64,000 nucleotides of DNA from Leisingera daeponensis (GCF_019801465.1 NZ_JAHVJA010000006.1:1-64000), one strand, 5' to 3'; shown: positions 34,814-45,042, counted from the first letter of the stretch. A program made the numbers and translations. The notes: generated by a model not told the origin, from the letters alone.

Positions 34814-35747
34814 TACCGGCCTCTGCCGCACTGTTGGCGCTGTCGTCTCCCAGGGTTTCAGGCCGCGGCTGCGGCAGCGGGTCACCGGGGGCGGCGCCGA
34901 CCAGCCCGCCCGGGTCCTGGATCACCTCGGTGCCGTGGTGCCGCAGGACCCGCAGGTACTCCAGCCGGCCGTAATCAGCGGACAGGCGCACGCGCATCCG
35001 GCCAGACCGGTCCTTGGCGACCTGGCCGATAAGCAGACCTGCCGGAAAGACGGAACCGTCACCGGAGGAGATCACACGGTCGCCGGGGCGCACCAGATCG
35101 GGATTTTCCAGAAAGCTCAGCACCGGTGCGGCGCTGTTGTCGCCGGTGACCAGCGCCGTCTGCCCCGACGGCTGGATAATGGCGGGCACCGCGCTGGCTG
35201 CGTCTGTCAGCAGGATCACCCGCGCGGTATCGCGCCCGGTGCCGGAAATCCGGCCCACCAGTCCAATCCCGTCCATTGCCGCCCAGCCGTCATGCACCCC
35301 GTCGCGGCTGCCGACGTTCAGCAGCACCGACTGCCGGAAGGGAGAGCCGCTGTCGGCCATCACCACCCCAGTAATGTAGGTAAGCTGCGGATCCAGCTGC
35401 ACGTTGTTGAGATCCAGCAGCCGGGCGTTTTCCTGTTCCAGCTGCAGCGCGGCCTCTTTCCAGGCCCGCATTTGCCGCAACTCGCTGCGCAGTTCGCGGT
35501 TCTGTTCGGCCAGCCGCTGGTAGCTTTGGAAATCGCGGATCAGGTTGATGGTGGCAGTGACCGGCACCATTGCCCAGTCCATGCTGGGCACCACCTTGTC
35601 CACCACCTGGGCGCGGAACCGTTCCACCCGCGGGCTGTCAATCCGCCAGACAATGAAAATTGCGGCGAGGCACAAGCACAGCACCGCTGTCAGCAGACGC
35701 CGCAGCGGGGTTGCGTAATCGTCGCGCTGTGACTTGTCTTTTGCCAC
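34806..35747 (-). CDS. mreC: Rod shape-determining protein MreC
   Basis: The 313-residue product has one N-terminal membrane helix (LLTAVLCLCLAAIFIVW), a coiled coil (SYQRLAEQNRELRSELRQM and ALQLEQENARLLDL) and a periplasmic two-barrel domain with GSRDGVHDGWAAMDGIGLVGRI and RPGDRVISSGDGSVFPAGLLIG. MreC links MreB to PBP2 on the periplasmic side. The start is GTG at 35747 after GGAGAG. The C-terminus is a proline-rich tail. Confidence 0.93.
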   Translation of the reverse strand: MAKDKSQRDDYATPLRRLLTAVLCLCLAAIFIVWRIDSPRVERFRAQVVDKVVPSMDWAMVPVTATINLIRDFQSYQRLAEQNRELRSELRQMRAWKEAALQLEQENARLLDLNNVQLDPQLTYITGVVMADSGSPFRQSVLLNVGSRDGVHDGWAAMDGIGLVGRISGTGRDTARVILLTDAASAVPAIIQPSGQTALVTGDNSAAPVLSFLENPDLVRPGDRVISSGDGSVFPAGLLIGQVAKDRSGRMRVRLSADYGRLEYLRVLRHHGTEVIQDPGGLVGAAPGDPLPQPRPETLGDDSANSAAEAGNG

Positions 35748-35813
35748 GTCTCTCCTTCCAGCCGCCCCTTCCAGCGTCCTGTCAGCTGGCGCCGCTCCGG
35801 CGATCAGGGTCTA

Positions 35814-36965
<1,152 letters not shown>

Positions 36966-37091
36966 TTATGGTGAAACAGCGCCTTTCCGCCCAGTATCCA
37001 GTGGCGTCAGTGCGCCGCGTTCATGCGCTGTTCCTGCGGCGTCCATCCAGCCGGTCCCGACGGGACGCAGCCCGTGCTGCTGAAACAGCTC

Positions 37092-37895
37092 TCAGGTCGG
37101 GAATATCCGCTGCATCTCTGCTTTGAAATGCGCCCAGGTCAAGCTGGCGCTGTTGCCGGCGTACCCCTCGTAATAGGATTTTCCGCTGGATACGGGCAGC
37201 CCGGCCCATATTTTGGCTAGGTTCAGCATAAAGGTCTTGCGCGGCATCTCGGAGGCCAGGAAGGCGCTGTAGCCTGCCTCCTCGATCAGCTGATGCGCCA
37301 GCTGGTCCTGCAGTTCTGGCGTGAAGCGGGCCTGTGGTTTCACGCCCTGATGCCGGACCAGCCGACGCAGCGTGGCGGGGATGAACTGATAGCGCCCGAT
37401 GGCATGCGGCTGGCCCGGTGTGGCATCAATCCAGGTATTTATTTCGGCGATGGTCATGCTTGTCGGCTTCTTCGGCGGCTTGCGGGTGGCGCCGTATTGC
37501 ACCGCATCATATTGCGCCTTCCCGGCTTCGGCGCTGGCAATCAGGTCCAGCAAACGTTTGACGCTGGGCGGCGCCCTCAGGATCGGGGCGAACAGCCCGC
37601 CGCCGCTGCGGCCGCGGAACAGGCTGGCGGCGCCGGGGTTCAGGGATACGGCGCCGCGCCCCTGTTCGGTGCCCGGCAGGGTGTCGGGCAGCAGACTGGC
37701 AACTGCCTGCGGCGCAGGGGCCGCGGCGGAGGGTGCCGGTCCGGGCATCGGAGCGGAGGCCTTTTGCAGGAAGAACTGGCTTCCTACCAGCGAATATCCT
37801 TGCGCGCTGACCGCAGCCGCGGTGCACAGCAGCAAGGCCAGAAACGTCAGGATCAGGGCAAGGGCGCTCATTCTGAGGGGCATGGGAACCTGCAT
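37092..37895 (-). CDS. Exported lysozyme-like (GH104-type) murein hydrolase candidate
   Basis: The 267-residue protein has an N-terminal hydrophobic signal (ALALILTFLALLLCTAAAVSAQG), a Pro/Ala-rich linker (about 45-85) and a lysozyme-superfamily domain (about 110-267): LLDLIASAEAGKAQYDAV with a glutamate in the catalytic position, then HAIGRYQFIPATLRRLV, the GRYQF signature of phage-type lysozymes and GH104. A start at 37883 has a slightly better ribosome-binding site. It is upstream of and co-directional with the mre operon, suggesting a wall-related role, though it is probably a separate transcript. Activity is inferred. Confidence 0.7.
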   Translation of the reverse strand: MQVPMPLRMSALALILTFLALLLCTAAAVSAQGYSLVGSQFFLQKASAPMPGPAPSAAAPAPQAVASLLPDTLPGTEQGRGAVSLNPGAASLFRGRSGGGLFAPILRAPPSVKRLLDLIASAEAGKAQYDAVQYGATRKPPKKPTSMTIAEINTWIDATPGQPHAIGRYQFIPATLRRLVRHQGVKPQARFTPELQDQLAHQLIEEAGYSAFLASEMPRKTFMLNLAKIWAGLPVSSGKSYYEGYAGNSASLTWAHFKAEMQRIFPT

Positions 37896-38003
37896 TCTGC
37901 GGCAACTCGTCGGGGGCCAGTCTGCTGCAGCGGGGTTGAGATTCCGTTTATCCTGCGCACGCCGCCTCTTCCGCCCCTTGGAAATAGAAGCTAGAGGACG
38001 CGC

Positions 38004-38798
38004 ATGCTTTCATACCAGCACATCTATCACGCCGGGAATCCGGCCGATGTCCAGAAGCACGCGCTGCTTGCCTGGATGCTTGACTACCTCACCCGCAAGG
38101 ACAAGCCGCTCAGCTATATCGAGACCCACGCGGGACGCGGGCTTTACCAGCTGGACGCGCCCGAGGCCGTGAAGACGGGCGAGGCGGAACAGGGCATCAC
38201 CAAGGTACTGGCGGACCAGGGGCTGGCGGTGGACCACCCGCTGCACCGCGCGCTGACGGAGATCCGCGAACAGCACGGGTCGGCAGCCTATCCCGGCTCG
38301 CCGCTGATCGCAGCGTCGCTGCTGCGGCCGGGCGATTCGCTTCAGTTTGCCGAGCTGCACCCGCAGGAAAACACCGCCCTCCGCGACGCGCTGAAGCCCT
38401 GGAAAGCCAAGGTGCACCAGCAGGACGGGTTCGAGCTCGCCATGTCGCTGGCGCCGCCAGCCCCGCGCCGCGGATTGTTGCTGATTGACCCCAGCTACGA
38501 GATCAAATCCGACTATGCCCGCATCCCCGGCATCATCGGCCAACTGCACAAGAAGTGGAACGTCGGGGTCATCGCGCTGTGGTATCCGATCCTGAAGGAC
38601 GGCAGCCATAAGCAGATGCTGAAGGCGCTGGAGACGCAAGGGCTGCCTGATGCCCTGCGCCACGAGGTCTCGTTCCCGCCGGTGCGTGAAGGGCACCGGA
38701 TGATGGGCAGCGGGATGTTTGTGGTCAATGCGCCCTATGGCGCGGCAGAGGAAGCAGCGCGGATTTCGGCGCTGTTCGACGCGGTGTCCCGCAAGTAA
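38004..38798 (+). CDS. rlmJ: 23S rRNA (adenine(2030)-N6)-methyltransferase RlmJ
   Basis: The 264-residue SAM-dependent methylase begins MLSYQHIYHAGNPADVQKHALL, the RlmJ N-terminus, with a SAM-site IETHAGRGLYQL and the catalytic DPPY-type motif present as LIDPSYE. YPILKDGSHKQML and GSGMFVVNAPYG are further family signatures. It N6-methylates A2030 in 23S rRNA. It is divergent from the lysozyme-like gene. The 278 bases after it, to 39076, hold no gene or clear terminator that I can identify. Confidence 0.94.
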   Translation: MLSYQHIYHAGNPADVQKHALLAWMLDYLTRKDKPLSYIETHAGRGLYQLDAPEAVKTGEAEQGITKVLADQGLAVDHPLHRALTEIREQHGSAAYPGSPLIAASLLRPGDSLQFAELHPQENTALRDALKPWKAKVHQQDGFELAMSLAPPAPRRGLLLIDPSYEIKSDYARIPGIIGQLHKKWNVGVIALWYPILKDGSHKQMLKALETQGLPDALRHEVSFPPVREGHRMMGSGMFVVNAPYGAAEEAARISALFDAVSRK

Positions 38799-39076
38799 CC
38801 CCGGATCGCAAGTTCTGCACGAGCAACCAAAGAGGCACTGCCTGCCTCGCCGTTTAGTGCGGCGGCTTTGACCATGCTCCAATGCGGCAGCCTCTGCCTT
38901 GCTGGCGGGATTGCGGCGGGCAAAAGCGAAATCCGGGTAGGCCAGATGAAGCTGTTGCGTCTGATCCGCTGCCTCTCCCCGGCGTCGGCAGCCCGCATTT
39001 TGCGAGGCTGAGGATTTGCAAACAACTTTGAAATCCATCGCTTTCCCGCTACGCTTTTCAGCAGGGAGGGTGCGAT

Positions 39077-40813
39077 ATGGAGCGCAGGCTGGCCGCCGTG
39101 CTGGCGGCGGATATGGTTGGCTACAGCCGCCTGATGGACGTCGATGAGCAGGGCACCCTGGCCCGTCTTCGCACCCACCGGATTGAACTGATCGACCCTG
39201 CGATCACCAAGAACCGCGGCTCTATCATCAAGACCACCGGCGACGGGATGCTGGTTGAGTTCCCTAGTGTTTGCGATGCAGTGGCCTGCGCGGCTGAGGT
39301 GCAGGACCGGATGCGCCGCCGAAACGCCGATGTGGCGCCTGATAAGCGCATTCAGTTCCGGGTCGGCGTAAACCTTGGCGATATCATCTTTGACGATGGC
39401 GACATTTACGGCAGTGGCGTCAACGTGGCAGCCCGGCTGGAACAGTTTGCCGGCACCGGGGACGTCTGTGTCTCGGCCGCAGTGTACGGTCAGGTCCGCC
39501 GAATGGGGGGGCTGCAGTTCGAAGATCTGGGTGAGCACATCTTGAAGAACATCTCCGAACCGGTGAGAGTATACCGCCTTCTGTTGGATGAGGACGTTCC
39601 CGCGGCGCCGCCGGAGGAAGCCGGCGCTCCGGCTCCAGTGGTCAAACCCTCGCTTGCGGTGCTGCCCTTTGCCAATATGAGCGGCGACCCGGAGCAAGAG
39701 TTTTTTGCTGACGGTTTGACTGAGGACATCCTGACCGAACTGAGCCGCCGCCACGAGCTGTTCGTGATTTCCCGCAACTCCTCCTTTGTCTACAAGGGGC
39801 AGGCGGTTAACATTCGCGAAGTGGCGGAAAAGCTTGGCGCCCGCTACATTGTCGAGGGCAGCGTGCGCAAGGCGGGCAACCGGCTGCGGGTCACCGTGCA
39901 GCTGATTGACAGCTGCAACGACAGCCACATCTGGGCAGAGAAATACGACCGCACTCTGGATGATATTTTCGAAATCCAGGATGAGGTGACATCAGCAATT
40001 GTCGCTACGCTTCCCGGGCGGATCGAAGCGGCCCAGCAGGATGAGGTTTCTCGCAAAAAACCCTCGAGCCTGGCGGCCTATGAATGCGTTCTGGCTGCAA
40101 AGGTGCTGCACCACCGCAGTACCCGCGAGGACAATGCCGAGGCGATGAAGCTGATTGACCGGGCCGTTGAGCTGGACCCGGAATTCGCCCATGCGCACGC
40201 CTGGCGGGGTTGTATCCGCGGTCAGGCCTGGGGATACGGCTGGTGCGACGACGTCGAGGCAATGCTTGAGCTGGCGATGGCGTCGATCCAGAAAGCCGCT
40301 GAAATGGATGACAACGACGCCGACGTCCACCGGCTGATGGCGGCACTGGCCATTATCCAGAACAATCTGTCCCAGGCGCAGTACCACCAGGAGCGCGCGC
40401 TGGCCCTCAATCCCAACTATGATCTGGTTGTAGTGCAGATGGGGGAGTTGCTGACCTGGCAAGGTCGCCCGGAGGAGGGCGCGGAATGGATACGCAAGGC
40501 GATGCGCCTCAACCCGCATTTTCCGGTCAGGTTCTGGAGCCACCTCGGCAAGGCGCATTTCACCGCGCGCCTGTATGAGGAGGCGTTGTCGGATTTCCTG
40601 CGGCTGCCGTCGATGGATGCGGTTCAGGCCGGGCTGGCGGCGGCTTGCCACAGTTTCCTCGGCAACGCGCAGCAGGCGCAGGACTGTGTGGAGCAAGTCC
40701 GGGTTATGCAGCCTGATGCCACGGCAGAGAAGCTGCTTTCCGGGCTGCACTATGGCCGAGAGGAAGATGCCGCTCATTTCTGCGAAGGTCTGCGAACGGC
40801 GGGGCTGGAATAG
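39077..40813 (+). CDS. Class III adenylate cyclase fused to TolB-like and TPR regions
   Basis: In this 578-residue protein residues 1-175 form a class III nucleotidyl cyclase: LAADMVGYSRLMD (first metal Asp), IIKTTGDGMLVEF (Lys and second Asp), DIYGSGVNVAARLEQ (adenine-selective Asp, Asn and transition-state Arg). All catalytic residues look intact, predicting cAMP production. Residues about 190-330 resemble the TolB/FlgO-like N-terminal region (SLAVLPFANMSGDPEQEFFADGLTEDILTELSR), and about 340-578 are TPR-type helices. No membrane segment is seen. The architecture is common in Rhizobiales and Rhodobacterales; its input signal is unknown. It ends at a strong terminator. Confidence 0.88.
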   Translation: MERRLAAVLAADMVGYSRLMDVDEQGTLARLRTHRIELIDPAITKNRGSIIKTTGDGMLVEFPSVCDAVACAAEVQDRMRRRNADVAPDKRIQFRVGVNLGDIIFDDGDIYGSGVNVAARLEQFAGTGDVCVSAAVYGQVRRMGGLQFEDLGEHILKNISEPVRVYRLLLDEDVPAAPPEEAGAPAPVVKPSLAVLPFANMSGDPEQEFFADGLTEDILTELSRRHELFVISRNSSFVYKGQAVNIREVAEKLGARYIVEGSVRKAGNRLRVTVQLIDSCNDSHIWAEKYDRTLDDIFEIQDEVTSAIVATLPGRIEAAQQDEVSRKKPSSLAAYECVLAAKVLHHRSTREDNAEAMKLIDRAVELDPEFAHAHAWRGCIRGQAWGYGWCDDVEAMLELAMASIQKAAEMDDNDADVHRLMAALAIIQNNLSQAQYHQERALALNPNYDLVVVQMGELLTWQGRPEEGAEWIRKAMRLNPHFPVRFWSHLGKAHFTARLYEEALSDFLRLPSMDAVQAGLAAACHSFLGNAQQAQDCVEQVRVMQPDATAEKLLSGLHYGREEDAAHFCEGLRTAGLE

Positions 40814-40832
40814 GCCGCTGCTGCGAAGTAAA

Positions 40833-40858
40833 AAAAGGCGCCGCAACGGGCGCCTTTT
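40833..40858. terminator. Bidirectional rho-independent terminator
   Basis: Stem AAAAGGCGCC / GGCGCCTTTT (10 bp, 6-base loop). The minus strand continues with seven Ts (for leuA) and the plus strand with CTTTTCGTTTT (for the cyclase gene). Confidence 0.9.
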
Positions 40859-40878
40859 CGTTTTGGTGAGAGCTGGGG

Positions 40879-42465
40879 TCAGGCCAGATCCTTGTAGGAG
40901 ATCTCCTTAGTGTCGGCGCCTTCGCCAACCCGGCCGCGGCGCACGATCAGACGGTTCAGCGCGTTCACATAGGCCTTGGCCGAGGCCACCACCGTGTCCG
41001 TGTTGGCGCTTTCGCCGGTGGCGATATTGCCATCTTCCTCCAGCCGCACGGAAACCGTTGCCTGCGCATCGGTGCCCTCGGTCACCGCATGCACCTGGTA
41101 CAATTGCAGCCGGGCGGAGTTCGGATATATCTTGCGGATCGCCTTGAAGGTCGCATCCACCGGCCCGTCACCTTCGGCGGTCTCGGTGACGTCATTGCCG
41201 TCGATCTCCATCTCGACAGTGGATTCCGCCGGGCCTCCGGTGCCGCACACCACTTTCATCGAGACCAGTTTCAAGTGGTCATTGTCCGCGTCGGTTCCTG
41301 TCCGCATCAGAGCGATGAGGTCGTCGTCGAATACCTCTTTCTTGCGGTCAGCGAGTTCCTTGAAGCGGACAAAGACATCCTTGAGCTGGTTGTCCCCCAC
41401 GTCATAGCCGAGGTGCTCCAGCTTGTCGCGCAGGGCAGCGCGGCCGGAATGCTTGCCCAGAGGCAGCGAGGTGCCGGAAAGGCCGATATCCTCGGGCCGC
41501 ATGATCTCGAAGTTTTCGCGGTTCTTCAGCATACCGTCCTGGTGGATGCCAGACTCATGCGCAAAGGCGTTCTTTCCGACGATGGCCTTGTTGGGCTGCA
41601 CCACGAAGCCAGAAACGGTCGAGACCCGGCGCGAGATGTGCATGATCTTGGTGGTGTCGATGCCGGTGTGCCAGGGCATGATGTCATTGCGCGTCTTCAG
41701 CGCCATCACCACTTCTTCCAGCGCGGTGTTACCCGCACGCTCGCCGAGGCCGTTGATGGTGCATTCGATCTGGCGCGCGCCGCCGGCCACCGCGGCCAGC
41801 GCATTTGCGGTCGCCATGCCCAGGTCGTTGTGGCAGTGGGTGGCAAAGATCACCTCATCAGCCCCCGGCACGGTCTCAATCAGCCGCTTGATAAGGTCGG
41901 CGCTTTCCGCAGGCGCGGTGTAGCCGACGGTGTCGGGGATATTGATGGTGGTCGCACCCGCCTTGATGGCGATCTCGATCACCCGGCACAGGTAATCCCA
42001 CTCAGTCCGGGTCGCATCCATCGGCGACCATTGGACGTTGTCCACCAGGTTGCGTGCGTGCGTCACGGTTTCGTGGATCTTGTCGGCCATCTCATCCATC
42101 GTCAGGTTCGGGATGGCGCGGTGCAGCGGCGAAGTGCCGATGAAAGTGTGGATGCGCGGCTGTGCGGCCTTGCGCACGGCTTCGGCGCAGCGGTCGATAT
42201 CCTTGAAATTGGCGCGCGCCAGCCCGCAGATCATCGCGTTCTTGGAGCGCTCGGCAATCTCGGACACGGCGGCAAAGTCGCCTTCGGAGGCAATCGGAAA
42301 GCCGGCTTCGATAATGTCGACGCCCATCTCGTCCAGAAGCTCGGCAATCTCCAGCTTCTCGTCATGGGTCATGGTTGCGCCGGGGCTCTGCTCACCGTCG
42401 CGCAGGGTGGTATCGAAAATCAATACACGGGATTTGTCGCCGGAAATCGGGGATGCGTTGGTCAT
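40879..42465 (-). CDS. leuA: 2-isopropylmalate synthase
   Basis: A 528-residue enzyme catalysing the first committed step of leucine synthesis (acetyl-CoA + 2-oxoisovalerate). The HMGL-like TIM barrel has [30 protein letters not shown] and GLGERAGN; the linker and C-terminal LeuA dimer/allosteric domain (about 390-528) follow. The full-length regulatory domain suggests leucine feedback. It is preceded by a Leu-rich leader peptide and hairpin. The ribosome-binding site before the ATG is weak (AAGAGATACCAAAATG). Confidence 0.95.
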   Translation of the reverse strand: MTNASPISGDKSRVLIFDTTLRDGEQSPGATMTHDEKLEIAELLDEMGVDIIEAGFPIASEGDFAAVSEIAERSKNAMICGLARANFKDIDRCAEAVRKAAQPRIHTFIGTSPLHRAIPNLTMDEMADKIHETVTHARNLVDNVQWSPMDATRTEWDYLCRVIEIAIKAGATTINIPDTVGYTAPAESADLIKRLIETVPGADEVIFATHCHNDLGMATANALAAVAGGARQIECTINGLGERAGNTALEEVVMALKTRNDIMPWHTGIDTTKIMHISRRVSTVSGFVVQPNKAIVGKNAFAHESGIHQDGMLKNRENFEIMRPEDIGLSGTSLPLGKHSGRAALRDKLEHLGYDVGDNQLKDVFVRFKELADRKKEVFDDDLIALMRTGTDADNDHLKLVSMKVVCGTGGPAESTVEMEIDGNDVTETAEGDGPVDATFKAIRKIYPNSARLQLYQVHAVTEGTDAQATVSVRLEEDGNIATGESANTDTVVASAKAYVNALNRLIVRRGRVGEGADTKEISYKDLA

Positions 42466-42536
42466 TTTGGTATCTCTTGTCTCTGTCCTAGGCCCTTAGG
42501 GGCATCATAAGCCTGTTGTGGCGCGCGTGCGGCAAT

Positions 42537-42573
42537 CCTCTGAGCGGGCGCGCCGGAAGGGCACGCTCAGAGG
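42537..42573 (-). promoter_or_regulatory. Attenuator-like hairpin in the leuA leader
   Basis: Arms CCTCTGAGCG and CGCTCAGAGG form a perfect 10-bp outer stem with a GC-rich interior. The promoter-proximal arm contains the last Leu codon and the TGA stop of the leader peptide, so the ribosome's position on the leader would decide whether it folds. There is no U-tract right after it (ATTGCC follows); a second small dyad GCCC-CTAA-GGGC lies about 40 bases on, nearer leuA. Whether it acts as a terminator, an antiterminator or a pause structure cannot be told by eye. Confidence 0.6.
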
Positions 42574-42653
42574 CGGGCTAGGATCAGTAGGGTGCGCAGA
42601 GCTGCACCGCGGGAAGCGGTGGCGGCTTGGGTGATATCTGCGCAATTGGTCAT
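42567..42653 (-). CDS. leuL: leuA leader peptide (28 aa, Leu-rich)
   Basis: The open frame ATG-TGA encodes 28 residues beginning MTNCADITQ and ending ALRTLLILARL, with five leucines and one isoleucine in the last ten positions. Two of the leucines use CTA, a codon rare in this GC-rich genome, as expected for a sensor of charged tRNA-Leu. The stop codon lies in the arm of the 42537-42573 hairpin. A TATAAA -10 ends eight bases before the ATG and there is no Shine-Dalgarno sequence, so the mRNA is probably leaderless. The gene is 101 bases upstream of leuA on the same strand. Confidence 0.75.
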   Translation of the reverse strand: MTNCADITQAATASRGAALRTLLILARL

Positions 42654-42661
42654 GCCACGGA

Positions 42662-42689
42662 TTTATACAGAGGCAGCGCCGAATGGAAA
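42662..42689 (-). promoter_or_regulatory. Promoter of the leuA leader transcript
   Basis: On the minus strand, -10 TATAAA (42662-42667) and -35 TTTCCA (42684-42689; four of six consensus) are separated by 16 bases. Eight bases separate the -10 from the leader-peptide ATG, placing the expected transcription start at or next to the A of that ATG. Confidence 0.55.
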
Positions 42690-42777
42690 GGGGGATTCTG
42701 ACCGTAGTGAGAGGGACAGGTTGCCGTCGCGGCACGGCATCACCCCGGCAGGCCTTTTGCGGCTCCATGCGGCGAGT

Positions 42778-42806
42778 GCAAGACAGTATTGAAAAAGGGG
42801 TATAAT
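42778..42806 (+). promoter_or_regulatory. Candidate promoter upstream of uspA
   Basis: A consensus TATAAT lies at 42801-42806 in an AT-rich patch (TATAATATAATTAAGG) that stands out from the surrounding GC-rich DNA. The -35 region is weak (GCAAGA, 17 bases upstream), suggesting activator dependence. It would give a leader of about 155 bases before uspA. I see nothing else in the interval 42690-42967 apart from this and the leuA promoter. Confidence 0.45.
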
Positions 42807-42967
42807 ATAATTAAGGACCTGCCGCAGTTTCAATGCGTCAGTTTGTCCGCGCTGCGTCTTTTTTTGTGGCGGGCATGGCAATGGGTCTTGCGCCGGACGG
42901 GTTTCCGGCGCCAACGCCCCGGATCCGGCGTTTTTGTTGAGAAAGGCGTCATCGACAGGAGGGAAAA

Positions 42968-43402
42968 GTGTCGAATAAAATTGTCCTTGGATATGACGAC
43001 AGCGAGGCCGCCAAATCGGCGCTTGCGTTTTCCGTCAGCCTTGCCAAAGCGCAAGGGGCAGAGCTGGTCATCGTGCATGTGCTGGAATGGTCGCCCTATT
43101 CTTTCCTCACTCCGGAGGAGATCGAGCAGCGCCACAAGCGCCGCGAGGAAGAGCTGAAACGCGCAGAAGACGCCTTGCTGGCCCCCGTACGCAAGAGCCT
43201 GGAAGGCGAAGGTGTCACCGTTCTGACCGAACTGAAATACGGCCATATCGCGGAAACCCTGATCGACGTGATCAAGGCGCATGGCGCCAGCCACCTGATC
43301 ATCGGCCGCACCGGCCATTCGGCGCTGTCGTCGCGGCTGTTCGGCTCTGTCGCGGGCAGTCTGGCGCAGGCCGCGCCGGTTCCTGTCACCATCGTTCCCT
43401 AA
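42968..43402 (+). CDS. Universal stress protein (UspA family, ATP-binding type)
   Basis: A 144-residue Usp-fold protein. The N-terminal strand KIVLGYDDSEAAKSAL holds the conserved Asp, and the C-terminal motif GRTGHSALSSRLFGSVAGSLAQAAPVPVTIV is the G-2x-G-9x-G-(S/T) signature of ATP-binding Usps. The start is GTG at 42968 after AGGAGGGAAAA. It is 22 bases upstream of a sodium:amino-acid symporter gene and probably co-transcribed, a pairing seen with other transporters. Confidence 0.9.
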   Translation: MSNKIVLGYDDSEAAKSALAFSVSLAKAQGAELVIVHVLEWSPYSFLTPEEIEQRHKRREEELKRAEDALLAPVRKSLEGEGVTVLTELKYGHIAETLIDVIKAHGASHLIIGRTGHSALSSRLFGSVAGSLAQAAPVPVTIVP

Positions 43403-43423
43403 AGATAAACTCAGAGGACAGTC

Positions 43424-44968
43424 ATGAGGAAATCAATCAAGGCGGCAGCCCTGTCTGCGCCGCTGCTGCTGGCGGCAACTGCGCCGGCGATGGCACAATC
43501 CGTCGATGAGCGCGTCAATGAGCTGTTTGCCAGCTCCACCGGCTGGTTCGTCAACCTGATCTTCAGCCCGTTTCCCGGCACCAGCTTTCCTTGGATCGTG
43601 GCGTGGCTGGTGATTGCCGCCACCGTTTTCACCATTTACTTCGGCCTGATCCAGTTCCGCGCTTTTCCGCATTCTATCTCGCTGGTCAAAGGCGACTATT
43701 CCGACCCGAATGACGCGGGTGAGGTCAGCCATTTCCAGGCGCTGGCAACCGCGCTCTCGGGCACCGTCGGCCTCGGCAACATCGCCGGCGTTGCGGTCGC
43801 CGTCGGCATCGGCGGACCGGGCGCAACCTTCTGGATGATCCTGGCCGGCCTGATGGGGATGGCTTCCAAGTTCACCGAATGCACCCTGGGTGTGAAATAC
43901 CGCAACGAGTTCGCGGACGGCCATGTGTCGGGCGGACCGATGTATTACATGACCAAGGGTTTTGCCGAACGCGGCCTGCCAATGGGCAAGGTCCTGGCGG
44001 TGCTGTTCTCGGTGTTCTGTATCCTTGGCGCGCTGGGCGGCGGCAACATGTTCCAGGCCAACCAGGCACACGCGCAAATCTCCGGCGTCGTGGGCGAGTA
44101 TCCGGGCTGGATCACCGGTGTGGTGTTCGCAGCGGTGGTTTTTGCCGTGATCGTCGGCGGCCTCAAGTCGATTGCCCGGGTGACCGAGAAGGTGGTTCCG
44201 TTCATGGGCATCATGTATGTGGCAGCGGCAATTGTTATTCTGGGCATGAACGCGGACAAGATCGGCTGGGCCTTCGGCCAGATCTTTGAAGGTGCCTTCA
44301 CCGGCCTCGGCATCGCCGGCGGCATGGTCGGCGCGCTGATCCAGGGCTTCAAGCGGGCGGCCTTCTCGAACGAGGCCGGCGTCGGCTCGGCAGCCATCGC
44401 CCACTCCGCTGTGCGCACCAAGGAGCCGATCACCGAAGGTTTCGTGTCGCTGCTGGAGCCCTTCATCGACACCGTTGTGATCTGCACCATGACCGCGCTG
44501 GTGATCATCATCACCGGTCAGCTGATCCAGGACCCAAACACCGGTCTTTACCTGCTGGACGAGGGCGCTAGCACTATCCAGACCGTCGACGGCAACAAGG
44601 GGGTGGCGCTGACCTCGGCGGCCTTCTCCTCGGCCTTCGGCTGGTTCCAGTACGTGCTGGCGCTGGCGGTGATCCTGTTCGCCTTCTCCACCATGATCAG
44701 CTGGTCCTACTACGGCCTCAAGGCCTGGACCTTCCTGTTCGGCGAAGGCGAGATTACCGAACTGGTGTTCAAGGTGATTTTCTGCATCTTTGTTGTGATC
44801 GGCGCAGCTGCCAACCTCGGTCCGGTGATCGACTTCTCCGACGCGGCAATCTTTGCCATGGCGGTGGTCAACATCATCGCGCTCTACTTCCTGATGCCGA
44901 TCGTCAAGAAAGAGCTGAACAGCTACATGTCGCGCTTGAAATCGGGTGAGATCAGGAAATACAGCTGA
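43424..44968 (+). CDS. Alanine/glycine:cation symporter (AGCS family)
   Basis: A 514-residue membrane carrier with about eleven helices. Family signatures are ALSGTVGLGNIAGVAVAVGIGGPGATFWM, FTECTLGVKYR, GGPMYYMTKG, FSNEAGVGSAAIAHSAVRT and TMISWSYYGLKAW. It imports alanine or glycine with Na+ (or H+). It carries a cleavable-looking N-terminal signal (LLLAATAPAMAQ) and a periplasmic segment ahead of the first transport helix, as in other proteobacterial members. It ends at a strong terminator. Confidence 0.93.
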   Translation: MRKSIKAAALSAPLLLAATAPAMAQSVDERVNELFASSTGWFVNLIFSPFPGTSFPWIVAWLVIAATVFTIYFGLIQFRAFPHSISLVKGDYSDPNDAGEVSHFQALATALSGTVGLGNIAGVAVAVGIGGPGATFWMILAGLMGMASKFTECTLGVKYRNEFADGHVSGGPMYYMTKGFAERGLPMGKVLAVLFSVFCILGALGGGNMFQANQAHAQISGVVGEYPGWITGVVFAAVVFAVIVGGLKSIARVTEKVVPFMGIMYVAAAIVILGMNADKIGWAFGQIFEGAFTGLGIAGGMVGALIQGFKRAAFSNEAGVGSAAIAHSAVRTKEPITEGFVSLLEPFIDTVVICTMTALVIIITGQLIQDPNTGLYLLDEGASTIQTVDGNKGVALTSAAFSSAFGWFQYVLALAVILFAFSTMISWSYYGLKAWTFLFGEGEITELVFKVIFCIFVVIGAAANLGPVIDFSDAAIFAMAVVNIIALYFLMPIVKKELNSYMSRLKSGEIRKYS

Positions 44969-44998
44969 TAGGCCCTGCCTGATTAAAGCTTGAAAATC

Positions 44999-45029
44999 AG
45001 GCCTTCCCGGTCACCCGGGGAGGCCTTTT
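44999..45029 (+). terminator. Rho-independent terminator of the symporter gene
   Basis: Near-perfect 12-bp stem AGGCCTTCCCGG / CCGGGGAGGCCT with a 4-base loop, followed by TTTTCTTT. It lies between the symporter gene and the convergent MocR gene and may serve both. Confidence 0.85.
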
Positions 45030-45042
45030 CTTTGGCCTGACC

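Noticed and set aside
42789-43157. Plus-strand open frame (122 codons) overlapping uspA
   Set aside because: It reads through the uspA start in another frame; the uspA product is an unmistakable Usp protein.
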